This document shows, piece by piece, positions 17,883 through 25,340 of a stretch of 64,000 nt of DNA. The position numbers and the translations under genes were made by a program. The notes below the pieces were generated by a model. The model ran no database searches. It was not told the DNA's origin and worked only from the letters and a program-made list of their open reading frames with translations. Within the stretch, counting starts at the first letter, position 1; the number at the start of each line of letters is the position of its first letter. This DNA is from CAVQBJ01 sp963819075 (GTDB taxonomy: Bacteria; Actinomycetota; Thermoleophilia; Solirubrobacterales; Solirubrobacteraceae): NCBI GenBank assembly GCA_963819075.1, contig CAWFUP010000004.1, positions 784,829-848,828 on the forward strand, given 5' to 3'.

Positions 17883-17922
17883 GGCTCTGGCTCGGGGTCG
17901 TCCGCGACCCTTCGCCAGAGCC
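17883..17922 (-). terminator. Two-tier hairpin downstream of tRNA-Pro
   Basis: An outer 9-bp stem (17883-17891 with 17914-17922, GGCTCTGGC arm) surrounds an inner 6-bp stem (GGGTCG/CGACCC). It begins 6 bases past the tRNA 3' end. It probably ends the tRNA transcript and sits directly against the GDPD start codon. Confidence 0.6.
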
Positions 17923-17928
17923 CGGTAA

Positions 17929-18002
17929 TCGGGGCGCCCGGATTTGAACCGGGGACCTCACCGACCCGAACGGTGCGCGCTACCAGGCTGCGCCACGCCC
18001 CG
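17929..18002 (-). tRNA. tRNA-Pro(CGG)
   Basis: A 74-nt cloverleaf. The acceptor stem CGGGGCG pairs with CGCCCCG plus discriminator A. The D-arm is GGCGCAGCCTGGTAGCGC. The anticodon stem-loop reads ACCGTTCGGGTCGGT, with anticodon CGG in the usual proline loop. The T-arm is CCCCGGTTCAAATCCGGG. CCA is not encoded. The sequence resembles bacterial proline tRNAs throughout. Confidence 0.95.
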
Positions 18003-18031
18003 AGTGAAGGCGTGGAGTATCCCACAGTCGT

Positions 18032-18055
18032 CCGGGCGACCCCGGGGTCGCCCGG
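18032..18055 (-). terminator. Perfect 24-base palindrome after the sigma-factor gene
   Basis: CCGGGCGACCCC joined to its exact complement lies 3 bases downstream of the sigma-factor stop. It is GC-only apart from one A/T pair and has no T tract. It probably terminates the sigma gene before the tRNA. Confidence 0.6.
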
Positions 18056-18058
18056 CCG

Positions 18059-19852
18059 TCAGCGCTGGGCCGAGGGAAGCAGCCCGGCGCCGGTCTGGCC
18101 GACGTGCGCGACCGCGCTACCGACGCCCGTCACCAGCCCCCCGGCGCTCGTGACCGCACCCCCGGCCGCGCCCGTCGCGGCGGCCACCGTGTTTCCCGCC
18201 ACGTTGCCGGCCGCCGCGACCACCGGAGCGGCGACCTGCCCGACCGGCGCGGTCGCCGGCGTCGAAGCGGTGACCGACTGGACCGCACCGGCGGCCACCG
18301 TGGCGCCGCCCCGAACGGCGGACCCGGCCGCCGAGCCGACCTGGGTCACGGCGCTGCCGACGCTCGTGACCGCGCCACCGGCGCTCGTCGCGGCCTGGCC
18401 GGCGGCGCCCACGACGCTTCCGCCCACGCCCCGGGCCGTGGGGGCGTTCGACGCCGGGCCGCCGGCGGCGGGCGTGACCGGCGCCGATGCCGTTGCGCTG
18501 CCGCCTGTCGCGGTCCGGTCGAGGCTTCGCGGTGCCGGCGTGCTCGGGCTGGCGGCGCTCGCGGCGGACGAACGCACCACGGACGACGCGGGTCCGGCAG
18601 AGGACGGGGTGGACGACGACGGGCTCGGTGGGCGGCCGGCCGGGCCAAGGGTGCGCCGAGGCAGCCCACCCGGGGTGGTCGCGAGCGGCAGCCGGCGGCG
18701 CGAAGCCGATGCGCGCCGCGTCCGAGCCGCGACGGCCGCTTGCGGTGTGCGAACGCCGCGCACCCGAACGGAGAGCGTGGCGTGCCGCGCCACCACCGGC
18801 ACCGACACCACGCGTCGGTGCGCTACCTGCCCGCCGGGCCGGTGACCGGCGTGGCCAGAGCCGGTGTGCGACGCGCCGGTGCCCAGGCCCGCGCCGACCG
18901 CGATGCCGACCGACGCGACCACCACGCCAACCGCCGTCCAAGCGGGCCAATCCGGAATGGCGCCCGACGGCGCGAGTCCGCCCGCCGGCCCGGCAGCGCC
19001 GGGGAACGACGCTCGCACCGACCAGACGACGCGCCGCAGCCCGACCGGGACCGGCAGCAACGCGGCGAGGCGGCGTGGGATCGTTCCCGGCTCGAGCGTC
19101 AGACCGGCGCGGCGGGCATGCACGCGACAGGCGCCGCAGTGCGATACGTGCGACCCGATTCGGACCCGCTCGCCACGCCCGAGCCCGCGCGTCTCGGCCG
19201 CGGTGATGAGCGACTGCACCCGCACGCAGCGCATCCCGCTCGAGAGATCGTCGTACTCGTCGCTCAGGCGGGCGTGCGCGCGCGCGAGACCACCCTCAAC
19301 CTCGCGGCGACCGAGGTGCAGGCGCTCGCCGATCTCGCGCAGCGAGAGCCCCTCGAGCTCGCGCAGGACGACGAGCTCGCGCTCGAGCGCCGTCAGGCTG
19401 GCAAAGGCGTGGCGAAGGTCGTCCAGCCGCGTCTTGGCATCCACGGCAGCCGGGGGCCCCGGCTGCGGGGCGACGATCGTCGCCTCGCAGCCGTCGTAGG
19501 AGACCTCGGACGCACCGCGGCTGCGACGGTGGTGGTCGATGCACGCGTTGCGCGCGATCTCGTACAGCCACGGCTGGACGGCGATCGGCTGGCTCGTGCC
19601 CCGCATACGGCGCAGCGCCGACAGGAACACATCCTGGGTGACGTCCTCCGCGCGGCCGCGGTCGTGTACGTGACGGTAGGCGTAGGCGACGATCCGGCGC
19701 CGGTAGCGCTCGTACAGGCGGGCGAAGGCGGCGTCGTCGCCGCGGCGAACCGCCGCCACGAGCGCCGCGTCGTCGTCGCCCCGGGCGGGCGCGCGACGGC
19801 CGGCGAAGCGTGCCGCCCGTGCCGATGCGGTGAGCGATGTCACCCGTGCCAA
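18059..19852 (-). CDS. ECF sigma factor fused to a zinc anti-sigma motif, one membrane helix and a long outer domain
   Basis: A 597-residue protein. Residues 25-110 are sigma region 2 (AFARLYERYRRRIVAYAYR, AEDVTQDVF, PWLYEIARNACIDHHRR). Residues 142-200 are region 4 (LRELEGLSLREIGERLHLG). HVSHCGAC at 235-242 fits the HxxxCxxC zinc motif of anti-sigma factors. Residues 301-324 are a single hydrophobic helix. About 270 residues of Ala/Gly/Ser/Thr/Val-rich low-complexity sequence follow, presumably outside the cell. So sigma, inhibitor and sensor seem to be one chain held at the membrane, which would need proteolysis or a conformational change to act. It starts at TTG 19852 with AAGGGG 9 bases upstream; GTG 19843 is an alternative. 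No separate anti-sigma gene is nearby. Confidence 0.85.
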   Translation of the reverse strand: MARVTSLTASARAARFAGRRAPARGDDDAALVAAVRRGDDAAFARLYERYRRRIVAYAYRHVHDRGRAEDVTQDVFLSALRRMRGTSQPIAVQPWLYEIARNACIDHHRRSRGASEVSYDGCEATIVAPQPGPPAAVDAKTRLDDLRHAFASLTALERELVVLRELEGLSLREIGERLHLGRREVEGGLARAHARLSDEYDDLSSGMRCVRVQSLITAAETRGLGRGERVRIGSHVSHCGACRVHARRAGLTLEPGTIPRRLAALLPVPVGLRRVVWSVRASFPGAAGPAGGLAPSGAIPDWPAWTAVGVVVASVGIAVGAGLGTGASHTGSGHAGHRPGGQVAHRRVVSVPVVARHATLSVRVRGVRTPQAAVAARTRRASASRRRLPLATTPGGLPRRTLGPAGRPPSPSSSTPSSAGPASSVVRSSAASAASPSTPAPRSLDRTATGGSATASAPVTPAAGGPASNAPTARGVGGSVVGAAGQAATSAGGAVTSVGSAVTQVGSAAGSAVRGGATVAAGAVQSVTASTPATAPVGQVAAPVVAAAGNVAGNTVAAATGAAGGAVTSAGGLVTGVGSAVAHVGQTGAGLLPSAQR

Positions 19853-19985
19853 ACGAGAAACCCCTTGACCTCCGACCGACCCTGAGAATCCATTTTACCC
19901 CGTTCGGCGCGACCCAAAACGCTTCGTGCGGGGCCGGCGGACTACGACAGCTGCGCAAATGCCGCATTCGCGGAGCACGTTGCGG

Positions 19986-20014
19986 TTGAGTTTGTCCGCT
20001 CGTGGCGGTATACG
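19986..20014 (+). promoter_or_regulatory. Sigma-70-type promoter for the small IF2N-like gene
   Basis: TTGAGT (19986-19991) and TATACG (20009-20014) are separated by 17 bases. A start near 20021 would leave a leader of about 29 bases containing the AGGAGG ribosome binding site. Confidence 0.6.
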
Positions 20015-20049
20015 TAGGCCACGATGTAAAGCGAACAGGAGGACTGCCG

Positions 20050-20232
20050 ATGCCCAATCACCTCACGCCCACTGAGCTGGCACGCGAAGCCGGACTCGGG
20101 CGCAGGGAAGTGATCTCCAAGTGCATGGAGCTCGGGGTACCGATCTTCCAGGGACGCATCGACAAGAGCTTGTTCATGACGAGCATCCAGGTCTCGTCTT
20201 CGCAGTCGCAGCCGACACCGGTGAAGGCGTAG
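20050..20232 (+). CDS. 60-residue IF2 N-terminal-domain-like protein
   Basis: A tiny protein whose segment LTPTELAREAGLGRREVISK followed by CMELGVPIFQGRIDKSLFM resembles the small helical IF2N module at the N-terminus of initiation factor 2. It also resembles the winged-helix start of MerR/excisionase proteins. It stands alone with no GTPase. A strong AGGAGG site is 7 bases upstream of ATG 20050, with a good promoter before it and a strong terminator behind, so it is a real single-gene unit. The function is unknown; nucleic-acid binding is inferred from the fold. Confidence 0.75.
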   Translation: MPNHLTPTELAREAGLGRREVISKCMELGVPIFQGRIDKSLFMTSIQVSSSQSQPTPVKA

Positions 20233-20285
20233 GACGGCAGACAGACGCCGCGCGACTCGACCGGCCGTAGCTGCCGCTACGGACT

Positions 20286-20318
20286 CGCGGGCTGCGCCAG
20301 ATCGCTGGCGCACCCGCG
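20286..20318 (+). terminator. Strong hairpin terminator after the IF2N-like gene
   Basis: Arms CGCGGG-C-TGCGCCAG and CTGGCGCA-CCCGCG with an ATCG loop form 14 bp with one bulged C. A smaller hairpin (CCGTAG at 20265-20270, CTACGG at 20277-20282) precedes it. Confidence 0.7.
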
Positions 20319-20388
20319 ACCGCACCGCCTCGGCCGCGCGCCGCAGAGGTGGCTCCCCGTGGAGGTGGCGCGGGCCGCCTCGCTCAAT

Positions 20389-20394
20389 TAGCAT
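20389..20394 (+). promoter_or_regulatory. -10 element (TAGCAT) for the acyl-CoA synthetase gene
   Basis: TAGCAT in a locally AT-richer stretch (CTCAATTAGCATG), 57 bases before the start at 20452. No -35 is recognised. Confidence 0.4.
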
Positions 20395-20451
20395 GTCGGC
20401 GCACGCGTCGGTGCTCGACGCGTACCCAGAGGTTCTACGAGGAGAGCATGG

Positions 20452-22293
20452 ATGGAAGCGGTAACGACAGCGCCGAGCACGGCGAGCGGTGAGGCGTCCG
20501 TGCATGAGTCCACCGGTTCGCGCACCATCGCCGACCTGCTGGCTCGGGCCGCGGAGAAGTACGCGGAGCGTCCAGCGGTTCGCGTCAAGCGCGACGGCGC
20601 GTGGCACAGCGTGACGTTCGGCGAGGTCGGCGAGATCGTCAGCGAGATCGGCCGCGGCATGATCGACCTCGGCATCGAGCGGGGCGAGCGCGTGTGCGTC
20701 CTCGGCTCCACGCGCGCCGAGTGGACGTACGCCGACTTCGCGATCGCGTCGATCGGGGCCGTCAAGGTGCCGATCTACCCGACCAACTCGCCCGAGGAGT
20801 GCGAGTGGGTGGCCGGGAACTCCGAGGCCGTCGCCGTCATCTGCGAGGACCGCGCGCAGCTGGACAAGATTCGCGAGGTGCGAGGGCGGCTCCCGCATCT
20901 GCGCCACCTGATCGTGATCGACGCCGCCGACGCGGGGAACGACACCATCGCCATCGAGGATCTGCGCAAGCGCGGCGGCAGCCGCGGCCTCGCCGAGCTC
21001 GCCGCGCGCTACGACGCCGTCCGACCCGAGGACCCCTACACGTTCATCTACACGTCCGGGACCACCGGGCCGCCGAAGGGCTGCGTGCTGTCGCACAGCA
21101 ACTACCGCGACGTGCTCGACATGTGCCATCAGGCCGACGCCACGCGCGGCAGTGAGGTCACGTACCTGTTCCTGCCGCTTGCCCATGCCTTCGCGCTACT
21201 CATCCAGCTGCTGTCCTTCGACGGCGGCGGGACGCTCGCGTACTGGGGCGGCGACGCCACGAACATCGTGCCCGAGCTGCAGGAGGTCCGGCCGAGCTAC
21301 TTCCCCTCGGTGCCGCGGATCTTCGAGAAGATCTATGCGCTCGCCACCGACGCGGTCGAAAAGGCGCCGCCCGAGCAGCGCAAGCAGTTCAGGCGCGCGA
21401 TCGAGGTCGGCCTGACCGTGCGCGACCGGCAGATGCGCGGCGAGCCGGTGCCGAGCGAGCTGCAGACGGAGTTCGACCAGGCCGAGACGCTCCTCTACGA
21501 GCGGGTGCGCTCGCTGTTCGGCGGTCAGATCCGCCAGGCCGTGACCGGTGCGGCTCCGATCGCCCGCGAGATCCTCGAGTTCTTCTACGCGTGTGGCGTG
21601 CCCGTGCTCGAGGGCTACGGGATGACCGAGACGGCGACGGTGGCCACGTATTCCACGCCCGAGCACCACCGCTTCGGCACCGTGGGCCGGCCCCTGCCGG
21701 GCTGCGAGGTACGCATCGCGCCCGACGGCGAGATCCTCATCCGCGGCGGCAACATCTTCGGCGGCTACTACAAGAACGATGAGGCGAGCTTCGGCGCCGT
21801 CGTCGACGGGTGGCTGCACACGGGCGACCTCGGATCGCTCGACCAGGACGGCTACCTCTCGATCACCGGCCGCAAGAAGGACATCATCATCACGGCGGGC
21901 GGCAAGAACCTCACGCCGGCCAACCTCGAGAACGACATGAAGCAGGTCCGGTGGGTGTCACAGGCCATCATGCATGGTGACCGCCGGCCCTACCCGGTGA
22001 TGCTCATCACGCTCGATGAGGAGGAGATCGGCGCCTGGGCCCGCGAACGCGGCCTGCCCGAGGATTTCGCGACGCTGTCCTCGCACCCGGAGGTGCACGC
22101 GCTCATCGCGGCCGAGCTCGACCGCGCCAACTCGCGCTACGCCAAGGTCGAGCAGGTCAAGAAGTTCGTGCTCCTCGATCACGACCTCTCCCAGGAGGGC
22201 GGCGAGCTCACGCCGACGCTGAAGGTAAAGCGCAACGTCGTGAACGAGAAGTACGGCGAGCTGTTCGACGCGCTCTACGACAGCGGAGCGTAG
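20452..22293 (+). CDS. Long-chain acyl-CoA synthetase (AMP-forming)
   Basis: A 613-residue enzyme that activates fatty acids to acyl-CoA through an acyl-adenylate. The P-loop-like motif YTSGTTGPPKGCVLSHSNY is near residue 199. The adenylate motif YGMTETATVATYS is near 390 and the hinge region TGDLGSLDQDGYLSITGRKK near 460. GGKNLTPANLEN carries the residues following the catalytic-Lys loop. The length and motifs fit the FadD15/FACS group of actinobacteria. GAGGAG (20439-20444) is 7 bases upstream of ATG 20452. Confidence 0.92.
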   Translation: MEAVTTAPSTASGEASVHESTGSRTIADLLARAAEKYAERPAVRVKRDGAWHSVTFGEVGEIVSEIGRGMIDLGIERGERVCVLGSTRAEWTYADFAIASIGAVKVPIYPTNSPEECEWVAGNSEAVAVICEDRAQLDKIREVRGRLPHLRHLIVIDAADAGNDTIAIEDLRKRGGSRGLAELAARYDAVRPEDPYTFIYTSGTTGPPKGCVLSHSNYRDVLDMCHQADATRGSEVTYLFLPLAHAFALLIQLLSFDGGGTLAYWGGDATNIVPELQEVRPSYFPSVPRIFEKIYALATDAVEKAPPEQRKQFRRAIEVGLTVRDRQMRGEPVPSELQTEFDQAETLLYERVRSLFGGQIRQAVTGAAPIAREILEFFYACGVPVLEGYGMTETATVATYSTPEHHRFGTVGRPLPGCEVRIAPDGEILIRGGNIFGGYYKNDEASFGAVVDGWLHTGDLGSLDQDGYLSITGRKKDIIITAGGKNLTPANLENDMKQVRWVSQAIMHGDRRPYPVMLITLDEEEIGAWARERGLPEDFATLSSHPEVHALIAAELDRANSRYAKVEQVKKFVLLDHDLSQEGGELTPTLKVKRNVVNEKYGELFDALYDSGA

Positions 22294-22374
22294 ACGGCGC
22301 GGGTGAGCGGATCGGCCCGCTCGCTCGCGGACGCTAGCGTGTAGCGGACACCGCACCCGTCCGCACCCGGCGAC

Positions 22375-22851
22375 ATGCGCACCGATCCCACCGATACCGG
22401 CGGCCTGTTCCTCAGGCGCCGCCCCGGCACCGCCCCGATCCACTACCCGGCTCTGCCGAAGGAGGGATCGCCGCGGCGGCAGCGCTTCGACGCGCTGCTC
22501 GCGTTCGCGCTGCTCGCGCTCATGACGTTCATCAACCTGCTGTTCTGGGGGCCGATCCCGGTCGCCTGGCTGTGGATCGCGGCCCAGGTCCAGTACCGCA
22601 CGTCGAGCCTCGGAACGGCGCTACTCGTTGCCTTCACGGGCCTTCTCGCCACGCTGTTCGGTGCGCTCATGCTCGAGAAGCGCCTCGATCACGCCTGGAT
22701 CCTTGTGCGGCGCGCCGCCGGGCACGACCAGCGCACCGGCATGATCGGGCGCATCTTCGCCACCACCGCGATCATCGGCGCCCTCGCCTTCGGCCTGTGG
22801 TTCATCGTCATCCACGGCCCCGCGCCGACCGTGCCCCCCGCGGGCTCCTGA
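22375..22851 (+). CDS. Small membrane protein with three transmembrane helices, function unknown
   Basis: A 158-residue protein with a soluble N-terminal 38 residues. It has hydrophobic helices at about 40-72 (including LMTFINLLFWGPIPVAWLWI), 80-100 and 126-147. The loop after helix two is basic. No family was recognised. A TAGCGT -10-like hexamer is at 22335-22340. It precedes the HisC-like gene on the same strand by 22 bases. Confidence 0.7.
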   Translation: MRTDPTDTGGLFLRRRPGTAPIHYPALPKEGSPRRQRFDALLAFALLALMTFINLLFWGPIPVAWLWIAAQVQYRTSSLGTALLVAFTGLLATLFGALMLEKRLDHAWILVRRAAGHDQRTGMIGRIFATTAIIGALAFGLWFIVIHGPAPTVPPAGS

Positions 22852-22873
22852 GCAACGGGACGGGTACGGCAGG

Positions 22874-24001
22874 GTGGGACTGCTCGACCACTACCGGCAG
22901 TTCGAGGGTCTCTCCGAGGAGGAGGTCAACGCGCGCAAGCGCGCCGAGGCGCGTGCCCGTCGCCGCCAGGCCCTCGAGCGTCTGCCCCCACTCGATCTGT
23001 CGATCACGACGTGGCCGGCGCTGCCGCCGCACGCGGTCGTCAACGCCGTCACGTATGCCGCCCGCCGCGGGCTGCACCGCTACCCGCAGGAGCGCGCCCC
23101 CGAGCTTCGCAGCGAGCTCGCGCATCGTCACCGGTGCGAGCCGGGCCAGATCGCCATCGGGCCCGGAGCGGCGTTCCTGCTGAACGCCGCCATTCGCACG
23201 CTCGTGCGCCCCGGCGAGGAGCTCGTCATCCCCTGGCCGGGCTACTCGCTCCTGCCGCTCATGGCCCGCCGCGCCGGCGCGCGCGCCGTGGCCGTGGCGG
23301 GAGACGGCGTCGCCGCGATCCTGGCCGCGGTGACCGACCGCACGCGCGCCGTCGCGATCGCGAACCCCAACGACCCCACCGGGCACCTCAGGAGCGCGGC
23401 CGAGCTCGACGAGCTGCTCCGCGCGCTTCCCGAGCGCGTCGTGCTGCTGCTCGACGAGGCGCTCGTGGACTTCGCTGCGCCCGATGCCCAGGAGGCGGGT
23501 ATGGCGCTGCTCGCCGCCCAACCGCGCCTCATCGTCTTCCGCAGCTTCTCGAAGGCGTGGGGCCTGGCCGGGCTGCGCTGCGGCTACGCGCTCGCGGGCG
23601 CCGGATCGGACGAGCTGCTCGCCGAGCTCGAGCCCGATCTCGGTCTCGACGAGCTCGCCCAGGCCGGCGCACTCGAGTCGCTGCGCAGCGCCGGGGAGGT
23701 CGTCCGCGTGCGCGCCGCCGCGCTCGCGGCCGAGCGGGACCGGCTCACCGGCGAGCTGCGCGACCTCGGTCTCGATGCCCCCGACAGCGCGAGCAACTTT
23801 CTCTGGCTCGCGCATCCCTCGCTCGACGGCGCGGAGGCGGCGACAGCACTGGCCCGTGTGGGCGTGATCGTCGCGCCGGGAGCGTCGCTCGGCGAGCCAC
23901 GACGGATGCGCGTGACGGTGCGCGACCGGACGGCCTCGGAGCGACTGCTCGCCGCCCTGCGTCCGACGCTGCCGGCGGCCGCGGGCGGCACGGCCGCCTG
24001 A
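22874..24001 (+). CDS. PLP-dependent aminotransferase, histidinol-phosphate aminotransferase-like
   Basis: A 375-residue fold-type I aminotransferase starting at GTG 22874. NPNDPTGHLRSAAELDELL holds the conserved Asn, LLLDEALVDF the Asp that contacts the pyridine nitrogen and SFSKAWGLAGLRCGYALAG the Schiff-base Lys. These are arranged as in HisC. The Arg that binds the substrate carboxylate is in RMRVTVRDR near the end. Such proteins act in histidine synthesis or on related amino acids (CobD-like branch). No other his genes are nearby, so the exact substrate is uncertain. Its end converges on the patatin gene with 3 bases between. Confidence 0.85.
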   Translation: MGLLDHYRQFEGLSEEEVNARKRAEARARRRQALERLPPLDLSITTWPALPPHAVVNAVTYAARRGLHRYPQERAPELRSELAHRHRCEPGQIAIGPGAAFLLNAAIRTLVRPGEELVIPWPGYSLLPLMARRAGARAVAVAGDGVAAILAAVTDRTRAVAIANPNDPTGHLRSAAELDELLRALPERVVLLLDEALVDFAAPDAQEAGMALLAAQPRLIVFRSFSKAWGLAGLRCGYALAGAGSDELLAELEPDLGLDELAQAGALESLRSAGEVVRVRAAALAAERDRLTGELRDLGLDAPDSASNFLWLAHPSLDGAEAATALARVGVIVAPGASLGEPRRMRVTVRDRTASERLLAALRPTLPAAAGGTAA

Positions 24002-24004
24002 GCA

Positions 24005-25294
24005 TCAGTCCGTGGCACCCCCCGACTGGCGCAGGAGCGCGCCGGTCGTCTGCTCGAGGATCTTGCGCCAGCCGCCGGAGCGCTCGCGCTCGTTGGCGAA
24101 GTGCTTGACCACCTTGCGCACGCGCGTCGGCGAGATCGTGATGCCGTGGCGGTCGAAGATCTCCTTGAAGTTGTCGTAGTCACCGGCGAGCTGGAAGGTC
24201 ACCGACTGGAAGCCGTGGCGCGCGATCTCGACGCGTGAGGCGAAGTTCATCATCGACGTCTCGAACATCAGCCGGTCGTCGGGCGCCGGCTCGATGAGCA
24301 CGATGTCGACGCCTGGGTAGCGCTCCTCCCAGCGGCGTGCCATCTCGTGCAGGCGCTGGTAGGCGAGCAGCTTGAACGACTGATAGCCGATCTGCGGGAA
24401 CCCCATGTCCGAGACCCGTCGCGAACGCGGCCCGCGCCACGTCATCACCTCGTGGCTGAAGTCGTTGACGTAGGGAACGATCGGATTCACGACGAGCACG
24501 AGCCGGGCGCCGGCCTCCACGGCGATGTCGAGGTTCGTCGTGGACACGATCCCGCCGTCGACGAGCTCGCGCTCCTTGACCATGACCGGGGAATAGACCA
24601 TCGGCAGCGCGGTCGAGGCCCGCACAGCCGTCGAGATCGGTACGTCGTCCCAGCCGTCGCCGCCGAACACGATCCGCTCGCACGTGTCCAGGTCGGTCGC
24701 GGCGAGGTACAGCTCGTTCTCGAGCATGCGGAAGTCGTCGCTGCGATCGGGGTCGCTCAAGACCTTGCGCATGTAGCTCTCGATGCCGGCGCCGGTGTAG
24801 AGCCCGCTCGGCAGCGCCTCGGCGAGCCCGAGCGCGAGATCCATCAGCGACACCTCCGCCCGCTGGCGCACGAGCTGGCGGATGAGCGACAGCGCCCTGA
24901 ACGGCAGCACGGCGCCCTTGCGCGTCGCCTCGACGATGTTCGGCCGCAGCAGGTCACCGAGGTCGATGTCGCGGAACGGCAGCGGTCCCTTGCGCGTCAC
25001 GACGCGCATCATCTCCTCGGGCGTGACGCCGTTCGCGCAGAGCGACGCGATGAAGGCCCCAGCCGAGGTGCCAACGTAGATGTCGAACTGGTTGACCGTG
25101 CGGTTGACCGACAGCAGATCGAGCGCGCGCAACGCCCCGATCTCGTACACCCCCCCGGTGAAGCCACCGCCGCCGAGCACGAGAGCGGTCTTGTGTCGGC
25201 GGCTGCGCGCCGCGCCCGCACCGGTATTCCGGCGACCCGCGCGTGTTACCTGCCTATCCTTGGCACCCGGCTCGAGCTTTACGACTTTGCCCAT
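24005..25294 (-). CDS. Patatin-like phospholipase
   Basis: A 429-residue lipid acyl hydrolase with a Ser-Asp dyad. The oxyanion loop LGGGGFTGGVYEIG, nucleophile elbow VGTSAGAFIA (Ser) and VDGGIVSTTN (Asp) are all present in order. The C-terminal 150 residues resemble the bacterial RssA-like group with an extra helical part. ATG 25294 has GGGGAG just upstream. A TACAAT hexamer at 25304-25309 lies too close for a normal leader. The start codon overlaps, on the other strand, a possible upstream start of the carboxypeptidase gene. Confidence 0.87.
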   Translation of the reverse strand: MGKVVKLEPGAKDRQVTRAGRRNTGAGAARSRRHKTALVLGGGGFTGGVYEIGALRALDLLSVNRTVNQFDIYVGTSAGAFIASLCANGVTPEEMMRVVTRKGPLPFRDIDLGDLLRPNIVEATRKGAVLPFRALSLIRQLVRQRAEVSLMDLALGLAEALPSGLYTGAGIESYMRKVLSDPDRSDDFRMLENELYLAATDLDTCERIVFGGDGWDDVPISTAVRASTALPMVYSPVMVKERELVDGGIVSTTNLDIAVEAGARLVLVVNPIVPYVNDFSHEVMTWRGPRSRRVSDMGFPQIGYQSFKLLAYQRLHEMARRWEERYPGVDIVLIEPAPDDRLMFETSMMNFASRVEIARHGFQSVTFQLAGDYDNFKEIFDRHGITISPTRVRKVVKHFANERERSGGWRKILEQTTGALLRQSGGATD

Positions 25295-25340
25295 GCTCTC
25301 CCCATTGTACGGTCGACCGGCGGTCGTTAAGGCGGCTGTT

